DNA of 64,000 nucleotides from Picochlorum sp. 'celeri' (lineage: Eukaryota > Chlorophyta > Trebouxiophyceae). The stretch lies in assembly GCA_010909725.1 (NCBI GenBank), contig JAACMV010000017.1, positions 186,001-250,000 of the forward strand. The letters are read 5' to 3'. The translations under genes were made by a program, and so were the position numbers. Shown piece by piece: positions 49,331 to 59,332 of the stretch. How positions within the stretch are numbered: the first letter of the stretch is position 1; every line of letters begins with the position of its first letter. The notes under the pieces are model-generated. The model did not search any database. It saw only the letters and a program-made list of their open reading frames with translations, and had not been told where the DNA came from.

Positions 49331-49586
49331 CGAATACCTAGATCTCAAGAATTTTAAAACAATGCAATGCAGATGGCCGTATGTTCCTCTCTGATGGACA
49401 TGGATGATCACCATGTGTTGGATGGCATCATCTCCCATCAACCATGGTGTTTGACCGATTACTTCCATATGATCATCCCAGTGCCCGTGGACACAGACAT
49501 GCAAGAGACAAGACCTGGTGCTGGTCGCTATGATCCGATCATATCTTTTGTTATTTATACATTGATATACAGTCAACTATATCACT

Positions 49587-50595
49587 ATGGGTACGTCGCT
49601 TTCACCCGCTATTCCTGTGGAAAGGACGACGTTGGAAAGCCGCCTTGCGGCTGTTCTCAACACCGCCGGTTTTTAGGCAGGCGTCGACTTTCCTTGCGCA
49701 CTATGCACTCATAGTAGCATATAATTGAGAGATTTAAAATCTTAATGGGGTAAATGGGGTGAAGATGGGTCACTGACGTGACAATTTCCATGTGCAGGTA
49801 TTTCCCGTGATTCCCTTCATAAACGCCGTGCTACTGGTGGTAAGCAGAATAAATGGAGAAAAAAGAGAAAGTATGTTTTTAGATGATCTTGTGTGTATTT
49901 TGAATCGGACGATGATGCAGAAGACGGTCTTTTGGGTTGCTGCCGCCGATTTGCTTCCTGCAGCGGCGTGGTAATCTGATACAGTGTATCCCGATTCATT
50001 GACATATTTGGCCAAAATAACTAACATTGATGCTATTATTGTGCGTAGGTATGAGCTCGGACGTGTCGCTGCCAACACAAAGTTGTCTTCTAATGTCTGT
50101 GTGAGAACTGTGCGTGTGCGTGGAGGAAACTCAAAGTTCCGTGCCCTTCGTCTCGACTCTGGAAACTTCTCTTGGGGATCTGAGGCTACTACCAGAAAGA
50201 CCCGTATTTTGGATGTCGTGTACAATGCTTCCAACAACGAGTTGGTCCGTACTCAGACGTTGGTGAAGAACGCCATTGTGCAAATAGATGCTGCTCCTTT
50301 CAAGCAATGGTACAAGCAGCACTATGGTGTTGAAGTAGGTCTTAAGAAGAAGAGCGCTGCAGCTGCTGAGACTGAGGAAGAGAAGAAGAGCAACCATGTG
50401 AAGCGCAAGCTTAGACAGAGAAATCAGAACCGCAAGTTGGATCAGGCCCTTGATGATCAGTTCTCTATTGGTCGTCTGTATGCTTGCATCTCTAGTCGTC
50501 CAGGACAGTGTGGACGTGCAGATGGATATATCCTTGAAGGAAAGGAGTTGGAATTCTATGCAAAGAAGATGCAGAAGAAGAAGGGTGCCCACTAA
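49587..50595 (+). CDS. RPS8: Cytosolic 40S ribosomal protein S8 (eS8)
   Basis: Three exons: 49587-49590 (just ATGG), 49798-49870 and 50049-50595. The introns are 207 bp (GTACGT..GTGCAG) and 178 bp (GTATGT..GCGTAG). The 207-residue product starts [17 protein letters not shown] and reads on through [38 protein letters not shown] and [22 protein letters not shown], diagnostic for eS8. The four-nucleotide first exon is easily lost by gene finders. TGTAA lies 27 bp past the stop. Confidence 0.97.
49591..49797 (+). other. RPS8 intron 1, hairpin-rich; possible snoRNA host
   Basis: At 207 bp this is among the longest introns in the window. It contains a GTTG..GCCGC-CTT-GCGGC..CAAC hairpin with an internal loop, flanked by GGAAAGGACGACG and CGTCGACTTTCC, which can close it. 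The fold resembles half of an H/ACA RNA. RPS8 introns host snoRNAs in animals. No firm C/D or ACA box set was found. Confidence 0.25.
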
Positions 50596-50621
50596 CATGG
50601 TCATAGGATATAGAAATTTAT

Positions 50622-50626
50622 TGTAA
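50622..50626 (+). terminator. TGTAA poly(A) signal of RPS8
   Basis: TGTAA occurs 27 bp after the stop codon and 11 bp before the stop of the convergent glycosyltransferase gene. Confidence 0.5.
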
Positions 50627-50636
50627 TCTAAGCAAT

Positions 50637-52486
50637 TTACTTGCCTGTTTTTCCTCTGGTTTTTAACCGAATGACATCTTTGGCGGCTTCTTCAACCAAA
50701 GCTCCTTTAAGAGCTTGTGTGACTTCATCATTGGCATCGCCACGTTGGCGGAGCATGGCTGCTCTTTGGATTGCTGCTTTCCGCAGCTCCATCTCCTGCG
50801 GATCATTCTTCTTGGAATTCTTGTATTTGAATCCGCGTATTCCTGTATCAGGAATTGTGTCAAACCCAAGAGGAAGGTCAACCATGGTGTCTGCACATGT
50901 GAACCTGACTTTTCTCTTTTCAAACTGCCCAAACTCTGCAAAGTGCTCAAACAGGGATTCGCGGGTATCAAAGCCAGCTCGGTCAAGATCGCTATGTTGC
51001 TCAGCATAATACTGATGATCAAAACAGTTTGATCCTCGCGACAAGACATAGGCAATTCTGTATGAATTCCCAACTTGCAAAGGACATGTAAACTTGTGTG
51101 GCTTTGCTTGAAACTGTCCAATCAATAGGAAATGCTCCCACAGCACCATCTCATCGCTTCTAAACTTCTCCAGGTCAGGGTTATTCTGCAGCACAACAAA
51201 GTCAAAACAAACAATGTATTCACCAAGGTAGTGGGCCTGAATGATCCAAGATTCATACAACATACCTCTAAATAATACTCAAAATCAAAGCACTCTGGCC
51301 CACGAGAATTCATCGTGACTAATTTTTCTTGCTTATACTGCCAGTGTTTTGAAATCCAAGCATTATTTTGAATCTCTCGGACCGCCTTGCCCTGCCTCAA
51401 ATGCATATCCAGCCACCTCTCATAACGGTCTGCTTGCTCTACAAAAGACCATTTCGCAGCAGCTGATTCTGACTTCACAGGGACAAAGACAACCTCATAC
51501 GGATTCAAACTAATACCATCGTAATGCCATTCTAAATCTGGAGGCACGCGCTGATTACACTGCCACGTGGCTGGTGAACTCCAATCAATCCCTTGGTACC
51601 TCGACATGAGCGAGTCAATCGTCCATCCAGATCTAAACATTGCCAGAGCAGCTCCAGCATCCGAATGATACCTCGCATCCCACTTGTTTTTATGACATCG
51701 AAAGACCCCCTTCTGCCCCATGAGCCGCTCAAAGCCAGCTGCATCCGTTGCCCATGCATGTGATCTAATATACGGATTCCCTCGCCATTCTCCTGCAGCA
51801 TTGCCATCTTTAGGAGCACCTTCACACGACAGAATCGATCCAACCATCTTGACCTTCCCCTGAAGCTTCCTCGTAAACACCTCTGTCCAGTGCATATGTG
51901 TCACATACGAAGGCATGAATGGACCACGCACTTGCGAATCCAGAACAACAAAATACTCATATTCATGCACATTCAATACACGTATAACAGCATCAATAGC
52001 GCCCCACGTCGTCGTGCACAGCGACGTCCGCAAATACTGAGCATTACTGGGCAAAGAGGGCAGCCTTGGAAACGCCTTCACAGAAGGCCCATCTGTCACG
52101 ATAATCCGATACGTCGGCTGACTCTCTGTTATCCCATACCGTAAGAAGAATGCAAAGCTCCGTTCTTGCTCTTCATCCTCCGCATTATACACGTACAGCA
52201 CGAGAGTCTTTTCTACGAGCCCACGCTTCCCCTCCTGCGATACAGAATCCCCTCCATTCCCAAGGAATGGCATACTACCGCTGCTTCTATTACTACTACT
52301 TGGGTTATTTTCTGAATCATTCTGATTCCACTTGTGTACATTCAGCCAGATGAGCAGAAAAACACCGACCAGTGTCAAACTCGCCATGACATTCGAAGAC
52401 ACATACGTCCCCTGAGCTTTCCCTCTCCTCCCTCTCGTCCCAAAATTATGCATAGAAGATTGACTAGAAGATGTAAACATACCCAT
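50637..52486 (-). CDS. Type II membrane glycosyltransferase-like protein with two C-terminal FDxxYY repeats
   Basis: Two exons, 51266-52486 and 50637-51185, with an 80-bp intron (GTATGT..CTGCAG, phase 0); 589 residues. A cytosolic N-terminus is followed by one transmembrane helix (SLTLVGVFLLIWLNV, about 36-50) and a Ser/Asn-rich stem, as in Golgi enzymes. The catalytic-like domain (about 90-320) contains RIIVTDGPSVKAFPRLPSL, YFVVLDSQVRGPF, MVGSILSCEG and an acidic WDARYHSDAGAALAM region. Two tandem repeats follow, CFDFEYYLENNPDLEKF...HFLLIGQFQ and CFDHQYYAEQHSDLDRAGF...HFAEFGQFE, similar to FDxxYYLxxNPDV units of bacterial surface-polysaccharide proteins. The donor sugar is unknown. Confidence 0.75.
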
Positions 52487-52815
52487 GATGAATCAATCGA
52501 TTGGAGTCAGAAATGACCATTGGCAACCACCAGGACAATTCATATGTACACGATCGTACCCTCCAGTACGATTCACCACCTCTTTTGGTTTCAATATGAC
52601 ATATATATTGATTCTAATACAGCTTCAGATGCCTGAATCCACGACTACACATGAAACCAATCAACAATCGTCAACAGTTGATTGAAGAGTACGCCCCCAT
52701 CCAATGGCCTCCTTGATGGGCGATGTACGTATCTCTAGATCAGTACCTTGTCTTCTTAAAAAATTACCCATAGGGACGAGGCATGCCGCAAATGTGTTGT
52801 AGTAAAATCTTAATT
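52487..52815. other. Divergent promoter region, glycosyltransferase / PDI-like gene
   Basis: About 330 bp with no RNA gene or repeat recognised. An in-frame ATG at 52783 would extend the PDI-like protein by 11 residues ahead of its signal peptide. Confidence 0.5.
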
Positions 52816-53238
52816 ATGAAGACGATTGCATTTCTTGTGGTAGTAGCTGCCGTGATCGGCGGTGCTGTGGGTTCTTCTGCCTCAGCTGTCAAACATTTTA
52901 AATCTGCTTCAGAATACGACGAAGCGACTGGTGATGGATCCAATGTGTATATAGTTAAATATTACGCTCCATGGTGTGGCCATTGCAAGAGGCTCGCGCC
53001 TGTATGGGAAGATTTGGCTTCTGCCTTGAAAGAAGAAAAGAATGTGGTGATTGCCAGCGTGGATTGTACGAATAAGGGTTTGAGACCGATATGTGATAGG
53101 AATAATGTGAAAGGGTTCCCGACGATCAAGTCTGTGTTCGGTGGGGAGTCGCGGGAAATGTACAAGGGGACGAGAGTGTTGGATGCGTTGAAACGGTTTG
53201 CGTTGAATCAAAAGCTCTTGTGGTTTGCAGAATCCTAG
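52816..53238 (+). CDS. Secretory single-domain thioredoxin/PDI-like protein
   Basis: A 140-residue protein. MKTIAFLVVVAAVIGGAVGSSASA is a clear signal peptide region. One thioredoxin domain follows, with the active site APWCGHCKRLAPVW and the cis-proline in KGFPTIK. This is the protein disulphide isomerase a-type domain, which forms or reshuffles disulphides in the secretory pathway. There is no KDEL/HDEL-like retention signal (the end is WFAES), so it may be secreted or held by a partner. Full PDIs have two or more such domains. It converges on AATF with 20 bp between stops. Confidence 0.88.
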   Translation: MKTIAFLVVVAAVIGGAVGSSASAVKHFKSASEYDEATGDGSNVYIVKYYAPWCGHCKRLAPVWEDLASALKEEKNVVIASVDCTNKGLRPICDRNNVKGFPTIKSVFGGESREMYKGTRVLDALKRFALNQKLLWFAES

Positions 53239-53258
53239 TTGGTTGCACTGATGAATTT

Positions 53259-55118
53259 TTATGTGGCATGGGAATGGCCGAATAAATTAGAAAAGATTCG
53301 GGACGCGTATTCTGGTACCTCTTCCTGCTCTGGAGTCATAAAGTTGACCAATTTTTCATGGATGTGGTATCTGATCTTTCTGCCCTTTGATGCCCTCCTG
53401 TCTACGATTTTGCGCTGCTTTGGTTCCTGTATATAACGTTTTTTTTCATAGCATGAGTTCTTTTTCATGTAAGCCGTGTACACATGATGCGATCATCACA
53501 TACCTTGTGGAGGTTTTTGGTGAGGAGGTGGGTCGAGCCTTCCAAAAATTCAGAGAGCAGAGCTTGATAAAATTCGCCATCCTGATACGTATCGGGAACA
53601 CCTATGAGTGTATTTGTATGTTCTTCGTTCTCTTGTTCCGTCTCTTGGTGTGATTCGTCCTGCACATGGCACATGTGATGGGTTGAATATGTATTCTGAG
53701 GCATAATAATCCAGGTCAGAGAGCCCTGTGCAGTGTGGTATACACTGCTGCCACACTGCAACAGATTAGGCACAAATTTCCAATAAATTTCTATTTCGTA
53801 GGTGAAAGACCCTACACCCCCTTCTTTTTTCTCTCCTGCGTTCCTATTTGCAATCCAATCAATAGATATATGAACGTACCACAGTGGTTTTCATTCCATT
53901 ATTCGCGGCTGGAGGATGGAGCTGGCAGAGTCCCTTGTACTGTGCCAAGGGCACTCTGGACCTCTCTGCAATACGCTCCGAATCCTTCATGACCAGTGCT
54001 ACCTGCTTTGAAACAGTCTGATTCAAGACTTTGAGGCTTGATTTTGAGGCGGAGCCTCCGGAGAGCATTGTCTTTCTATGCCAACGATCCAATGATGTGT
54101 CCCTGAATGCAGCAATCTCCTTGTACCGCTCATCCAGTGCCTCCCAGACCTGTTCAATAGTGCCTCCTGTTGCGTCTCTCTTTCTCTTTGAGCTCTGTAT
54201 CGATGTATTCTGTTCCACAAGGGCATCCAGAATTGCACACATGTCATCAAGTGTCCGTTCTGCGTCAATGGATACAGCTCGCATTTCCTCTGCTAGAGAT
54301 GGATCTGCATCACCTATGAACGGATGGACATCTTGATTTGGTAACCTATGTGCGCCTTGCACTACTTTTTGAACCATAATACGCGACTCCAAACTTGCAT
54401 TCCACAATCGTTTCTGGGCTTTGACACAGAGAGCCTTTCTATATTCTTTTGCCGCTCTATCTTTAAGTTCCTCTGCAACTTGAGCTTCTGCCTCTTCCAC
54501 ATCTTCTATTTCTTTCTCTAGCATATCGGCTTCATCATCTACATGGGCATGTCTCTCTGTGGAATAAAGAGGTGCTCGATCGTCTTCTTCATCATCTTCA
54601 TCTTCTTCTTCTTCATGTTGCTCCTCCTCGCTGTCACTACCATCGTCTTCATGGCTACTCTCATCATCAGACATGGAATTAGGGGCATCGCCATTCACTC
54701 GCTCATCGTCACCGAAGAATGTCTTTCTGCTAGAGTGTTTCCCAGTGTACAGCTCCTCATCTCCACCCAAGTCTATATTGCTACGAAGGCGTCTCCCCTC
54801 TTTCCCTCTACATGTCACACCAGAATAGGATCAGTATCATATCTCAAAATGATCAGATACCAGTCAGGAATAGAAACATGAGCAACGCACCGAGACAAAA
54901 ACCCTGTATCCACCTGACCCAAAATCTCCTCATCCGAGTCCTCCAGCACTGCCCCCTCCTCCAAACCATCCTGTTCAGGATCAATCTCTACATACATACA
55001 CATACACATCGTCATCAGACGGCCATCGTTACTATTGCAGCGAGAATAACCCACCTGACCGAGGTGCAGGCCTCGTCAGTTCTGCAATTTCTTCAGCAAA
55101 GCTCTTCTTCTTTACCAT
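53259..55118 (-). CDS. AATF/BFR2 (Che-1) ribosome biogenesis protein
   Basis: Five exons: 55055-55118, 54891-54987, 53880-54807, 53504-53659 and 53259-53426. The introns are 67, 83, 220 and 77 bp, all GT..AG, and the spliced product is 470 residues. The start MVKKKSFAEEIAELTRPAPR-EIDPEQDG matches BFR2-type N-termini. A long acidic region is followed by the AATF domain (LCVKAQKRLWNASLESRIMVQK). The TRAUB end is split over the last two exons: GEFYQALLSEFLEGS and RRASKGRKIRYHIHEKLVNFM. These C-terminal blocks are diagnostic. The protein works in the nucleolus in 40S pre-rRNA processing, with NGDN and NOL10 partners in animals. This is the most intron-rich gene here. Confidence 0.92.
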
Positions 55119-55632
55119 GACTATCTAATTCTATGATTATTAAATAATCTTCACAATGTATCAATTCTGCTCAATCTCAGCCTCTCTCGCGCTCCAAATA
55201 GCGATTAATTCAATGCACAGACATGCATTGGAATGGCACCAAATATGCTAAGAATTCACAGCCACCACAGTATCTTATGAAATTATACTCTTTATAAGAA
55301 ATGTAATTTTACATCCACACCCCTGGCCAGGTCGCATCAGACATCTGGCGAGGCACCCAGGACTCTGTAAAAAGAAGTTTAAAAACCAACCCCCCCAAAA
55401 AGCAAAGAAAACTGCATTATTTCGAAATCTGAATACTTTCTCTCGTATCAAGTATATAATGTGATGATGTGGTATAGAACAGAAAATCACCGGCCTTTCT
55501 ATTTATTCTTCATTCATTGAGGTTACTGTACATGAACCCACACAAGAGCACCACCACATCATTTTCATACACAGGCAAGGTATAGTATGCTGAGTACCAA
55601 CAACAATCTGCCGTTTGTGTTCCATACAATAT
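55119..55632. other. Intergenic region upstream of AATF
   Basis: About 510 bp, AT-rich. It has a short palindrome ATGTAA-TT-TTACAT (about 55299-55312) and a GC-richer CCTGGCCAGG / CCCAGG patch (55320-55370) able to form a weak hairpin. No tRNA, snRNA or convincing coding frame was seen. Confidence 0.4.
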
Positions 55633-56295
55633 CTAGTCTGTTCGTTGAGAGAACTGAATGCTCAAGTCACGTTCACCAAACATGAATCGGATCGGTTGAA
55701 TCGTTTTCACAGCATTCATTTCGAATGTAGCAATCCATGTGCTAAGAGGCATAGTAGTCGTACCACACAAGTCAGTGGCATGCTTGAGTTTGGTTGGCTG
55801 CAACCCTGCGGCTTCAAGAGCTGCCTTGGCAAAGCGTTGGTCGAGTATGGGAATGGACTCTTGTTCGTCCCATAAGTCGATGACGTACTGTTGCTCACAA
55901 TCCGGCCATAAAACCTCAACCTCGTACTCGTGATTGTCAATAACCATTGGGATTGTATCATCTGGGGCCAGGGCATGCACATGTTCTACCACGTCATCCA
56001 CAGTGACATACGAGCATTGTAAGACGGCTGTGCAGTTGGCCTTTTCTGCTTTAAAAGATTTTGTGCCATAACGCCAACAGGTTTCAGTGTCGTGCCACAC
56101 AAATGTACCTTTTGGCATCTGCTCAGTCAGTAGCTTTTCGCAGCTGTCTTTGAACAAACCCATCTGATGCTCTATATGCACATTCGAAGCATGATTGCAG
56201 TACCAAAATTCCCGAGGATTTGGAATTTTCATCCGAAAGTGGAACTTGACCGGGCGACCAGTGTCAAAAGCACCCAAAACAACTGGGTTTGACAT
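55633..56295 (-). CDS. Hypothetical protein (about 220 aa)
   Basis: A 220-residue frame from MSNPVVLGAF; an in-frame ATG at 56328 would add 11 residues. Composition is protein-like, with mixed alpha/beta patterning, seven cysteines, and WYCN-like and WPDCEQQYVIDLWDEQ segments, but no family was recognised. There is no signal peptide or transmembrane helix. The frame is clean, long and isolated, and its start faces SPINDLY across about 260 bp, so it is probably a real gene, perhaps lineage-specific. Confidence 0.6.
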   Translation of the reverse strand: MSNPVVLGAFDTGRPVKFHFRMKIPNPREFWYCNHASNVHIEHQMGLFKDSCEKLLTEQMPKGTFVWHDTETCWRYGTKSFKAEKANCTAVLQCSYVTVDDVVEHVHALAPDDTIPMVIDNHEYEVEVLWPDCEQQYVIDLWDEQESIPILDQRFAKAALEAAGLQPTKLKHATDLCGTTTMPLSTWIATFEMNAVKTIQPIRFMFGERDLSIQFSQRTD

Positions 56296-56553
56296 ATTCC
56301 TGGTTTCGGAACGATCTGATATCCTCATTTAGAGCGAGCAATGATGGGTTTTGTGTTTCAAATCCTAATTCTTTTTTATAGTCCTTTTTCCGATAGAGCA
56401 GAAGGCAAGGATAGGGTCCACCATCGCTAGAGTTTGCGCGCGGCTTTTGTAAATAGAACATAAAGAAGCATGCAAGACAGACAATCAAGGAGGCCATCTG
56501 CTGCCTACCAATCTCATTATATTGCAATATTTGGTGTTTTTTCCCTTACAGAG

Positions 56554-59292
56554 ATGTCTGATTTGGATGAATCTGTACAAGATGGGCGGACAGAGTCGTA
56601 TTCCTCCACAGACGAGTCGCTTGTCGACGTGGTGGAGCGGAATAGCGATGAACAGCTTCCTACTGATCGGATAATTGATTTAAGTATTGAATGCAATACA
56701 AAGGAGAACGAGGATGAGAAGGCCACGTCGATGACATGTACCAACACAGTGGACAGTTGCAGTGACGTTTCAGAAAATACTGGAGGGGCTCGTGCTGCTT
56801 CACGGAATCCATATAGTACTAGTGTTGCATGGAAATTATGCATGCAGGAACGATACTCAGAATGCCTGCGGGTGTTGGATGAAGAGGGGCTTTTGCATTG
56901 CCCTCGTGCTGGGCAGGAGTTGCAGGTGGATGCCCTGTGTCTGCAAGGGATTTGTCATGTTGAAGGCCATGGGCAGCGGGCGCATGCCCTTGCGTGCTTT
57001 GCTGGAGCTTTGGCACGGGATCCGATGCATACAAGGTCTCTAATGTATTATGCGACGCTTCAAAAGGAGGCAAAGAAGTTTGATGTTGCACTTGAGATGA
57101 TTGAAAAGGCATACAATACGGTGTGCATGGGGGATGATAGTGATGGGTGTTTTCGGCCGTCGAAAGATGATGTGTGCCATGTATATGCCAATATATTAAC
57201 TGATGCTGGCACGGAGGATAAGCTGCAGGGGAAGGACGGATGGGAGGATAAATACAGAAAGTCTATAGAATTGTGTCCTAGGCATGCTCCTGCACACTAC
57301 AATCTAGGTGTGGCTGCAGCAGAAGCGGACGATATGCATAAAGCAATAGAATGGTATCAACGTGCTGTGGAGATTCATCCTGGGTATGTCGAGGCTTTGT
57401 GCAATATGGGGGTGGCACAACAGCAGCTTGGTAGATTGGAAGATGCTATAGAATCGTATCAAAAGGCATATAATTTGGCGCCCACTGTAGACATGGTTGT
57501 CAAAAATTTGGCTGTTGCATTGAACTTGTATGGAACGGAAGTAAAAGACGTACGAGGGGATTTGCAGGAGGCTATCAGGTTGTATGAGAAGGCTGTGTCA
57601 ATTTTGCCAACATGTGTTGAAGCGTTGTACAATCTTGGCGTTGCGTATGCTGAAGCTGGGGATATTGATAAAGCAATATTTGCCTACCGTTGCACGATAC
57701 GAGAGAACAATACATGTGCGGAGGCGCACAATAATCTGGGTGTTCTGTATAGGATGAAGGGACAGATGCACTTGGCATTGACATCGTATGAAGCTGCCCT
57801 TGAAGCTCGACCAGATTTTCCTCAAGGGTTGAATAATGTAGCGGTCATGTATACTCAACAAGGAAAAGCATCTATGGCCTTTAATGTACTACAGGCTGCC
57901 ATTATGGCGGATCAAACCTATGCCGAGGCGTGGAACAATCTTGGTGTGTTGCAGAGGGATGTGGGAGAAGCACAAGCTGCCTTGGAGAGTTATAGGAAAT
58001 GTTGCGCTCTGGAGCCTCAGAATCGTAATGCTGGACAGAACTTACTTTTAGGTCTGAACTATTTGTATGATGGAAACGAAAGGGAAATCTGCGAGGCACA
58101 CATGCAATGGGGTGTCAAGTTTCGGGAGCTGCATCCAATGCTGCCTGTGTGTGATAAGGATGCGCGAAGGAATCACAAAAAAATACGGCTTGGTTACGTA
58201 TCTCCAGACTTTTTCATCCACTCAGTGTCATTCTTTGCTGAAGCACCCATCAAGAGTTTCAACAGAGGATTGTTCGAGGTGACTATATATTCTGTGTGTG
58301 CCAACCCTGATGAAAAGACTGCACGGCTTAAACGTGAGGTTGAATCATACGGGGGCATATGGAAGGATGTTTCTTCATTATCGGAGAGCCAGCTGGCTGA
58401 TGTTGTACGGAGTGATGAGATTGATATTCTCATCGATTTGACTGGCCACACTGCTAATAATAGGCTGGGAACCTTTGCCATGAAGCCAGCACCTGTGCAG
58501 GTGACATGGATTGGATATCCCAATACCACAGGCCTTGAAACAATGGACTATAGAATAACGGACTCTTTATGCGACCCACTGGATACAAAACAGCAATATA
58601 CTGAAAAGCTGGTCAGACTGGACAATTTCTTCCTTTGCTACACGCCATGTCCAGAAGTGCCGTGTGTTGCTCCCTTGCCAGCAGACACCAATGGATACGT
58701 CACATTTGGGTCATTCAACGCATTAGCAAAGCAGACTCCAGATGTGCTGAGAACATGGTCAAAAATCCTCTGTAGCGTACCTAATTCGAGGTTGGTCATG
58801 AAGAATAAACCATTTGCTTGCGAATCAGTCAAGCAAAAATACTGGCACATGTTTGAAGAGTTGGGCATCTCACGAGATCGCATCGACCTTCTACCATTGG
58901 CGCCCACAACAGAGAGACACCTCGATCAGTATTCTATGATTGACATTTGCTTGGATCCGTTCCCATACGCGGGAACAACAACAACCGCAGAGGCCTTGTA
59001 CATGGGAGTTCCCTGCCTCACAATGAGAGGCAATGGTCATGCCCATAATGTTGGTGTCAGCATGATTACCCACGTCGGACTGGGCGATGAATGGATCGCT
59101 GAATCAAAGCAGGACTATATCAACAAGGCCAAAGAAGCTGCCAGTAATATACAAGCATTAGGGCACCTTCGCTCGTCGCTGAGGAGTCTCATGTCTTCCT
59201 CTCCAGTGTGCAATGTCTCTCTTTTTATGGACAATTTCGAAAGAAAACTCTCAGGCATGTGGGATGACTACCTAGCATCCCCATCCATTTGA
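56554..59292 (+). CDS. SPY: SPINDLY-type protein O-fucosyltransferase (TPR + GT41)
   Basis: A 912-residue protein from MSDLDESVQDG, almost the length of plant SPY; an in-frame ATG at 56470 adds 28 residues. An acidic N-terminus precedes about ten TPRs (for example HYNLGVAAAEADDMHKAIEWYQRAVEI). The GT41 catalytic domain then has LGYVSPDFFIHSVSFF, DLTGHTANNRLGTFAMKPAPVQVTWIGYPNTTG, YVTFGSFNALAKQTP and GTTTTAEALYMGVPCLTMRG. Plant SPY transfers fucose from GDP-fucose to Ser/Thr of nucleocytoplasmic proteins; its relative SEC uses GlcNAc. Spacing and C-terminus favour SPY. The family regulates signalling and clock proteins in plants. Confidence 0.93.
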   Translation: MSDLDESVQDGRTESYSSTDESLVDVVERNSDEQLPTDRIIDLSIECNTKENEDEKATSMTCTNTVDSCSDVSENTGGARAASRNPYSTSVAWKLCMQERYSECLRVLDEEGLLHCPRAGQELQVDALCLQGICHVEGHGQRAHALACFAGALARDPMHTRSLMYYATLQKEAKKFDVALEMIEKAYNTVCMGDDSDGCFRPSKDDVCHVYANILTDAGTEDKLQGKDGWEDKYRKSIELCPRHAPAHYNLGVAAAEADDMHKAIEWYQRAVEIHPGYVEALCNMGVAQQQLGRLEDAIESYQKAYNLAPTVDMVVKNLAVALNLYGTEVKDVRGDLQEAIRLYEKAVSILPTCVEALYNLGVAYAEAGDIDKAIFAYRCTIRENNTCAEAHNNLGVLYRMKGQMHLALTSYEAALEARPDFPQGLNNVAVMYTQQGKASMAFNVLQAAIMADQTYAEAWNNLGVLQRDVGEAQAALESYRKCCALEPQNRNAGQNLLLGLNYLYDGNEREICEAHMQWGVKFRELHPMLPVCDKDARRNHKKIRLGYVSPDFFIHSVSFFAEAPIKSFNRGLFEVTIYSVCANPDEKTARLKREVESYGGIWKDVSSLSESQLADVVRSDEIDILIDLTGHTANNRLGTFAMKPAPVQVTWIGYPNTTGLETMDYRITDSLCDPLDTKQQYTEKLVRLDNFFLCYTPCPEVPCVAPLPADTNGYVTFGSFNALAKQTPDVLRTWSKILCSVPNSRLVMKNKPFACESVKQKYWHMFEELGISRDRIDLLPLAPTTERHLDQYSMIDICLDPFPYAGTTTTAEALYMGVPCLTMRGNGHAHNVGVSMITHVGLGDEWIAESKQDYINKAKEAASNIQALGHLRSSLRSLMSSSPVCNVSLFMDNFERKLSGMWDDYLASPSI

Positions 59293-59332
59293 TTATTATT
59301 ATTATTTATCTAGTAAAAGTTATTCTGAGTGT

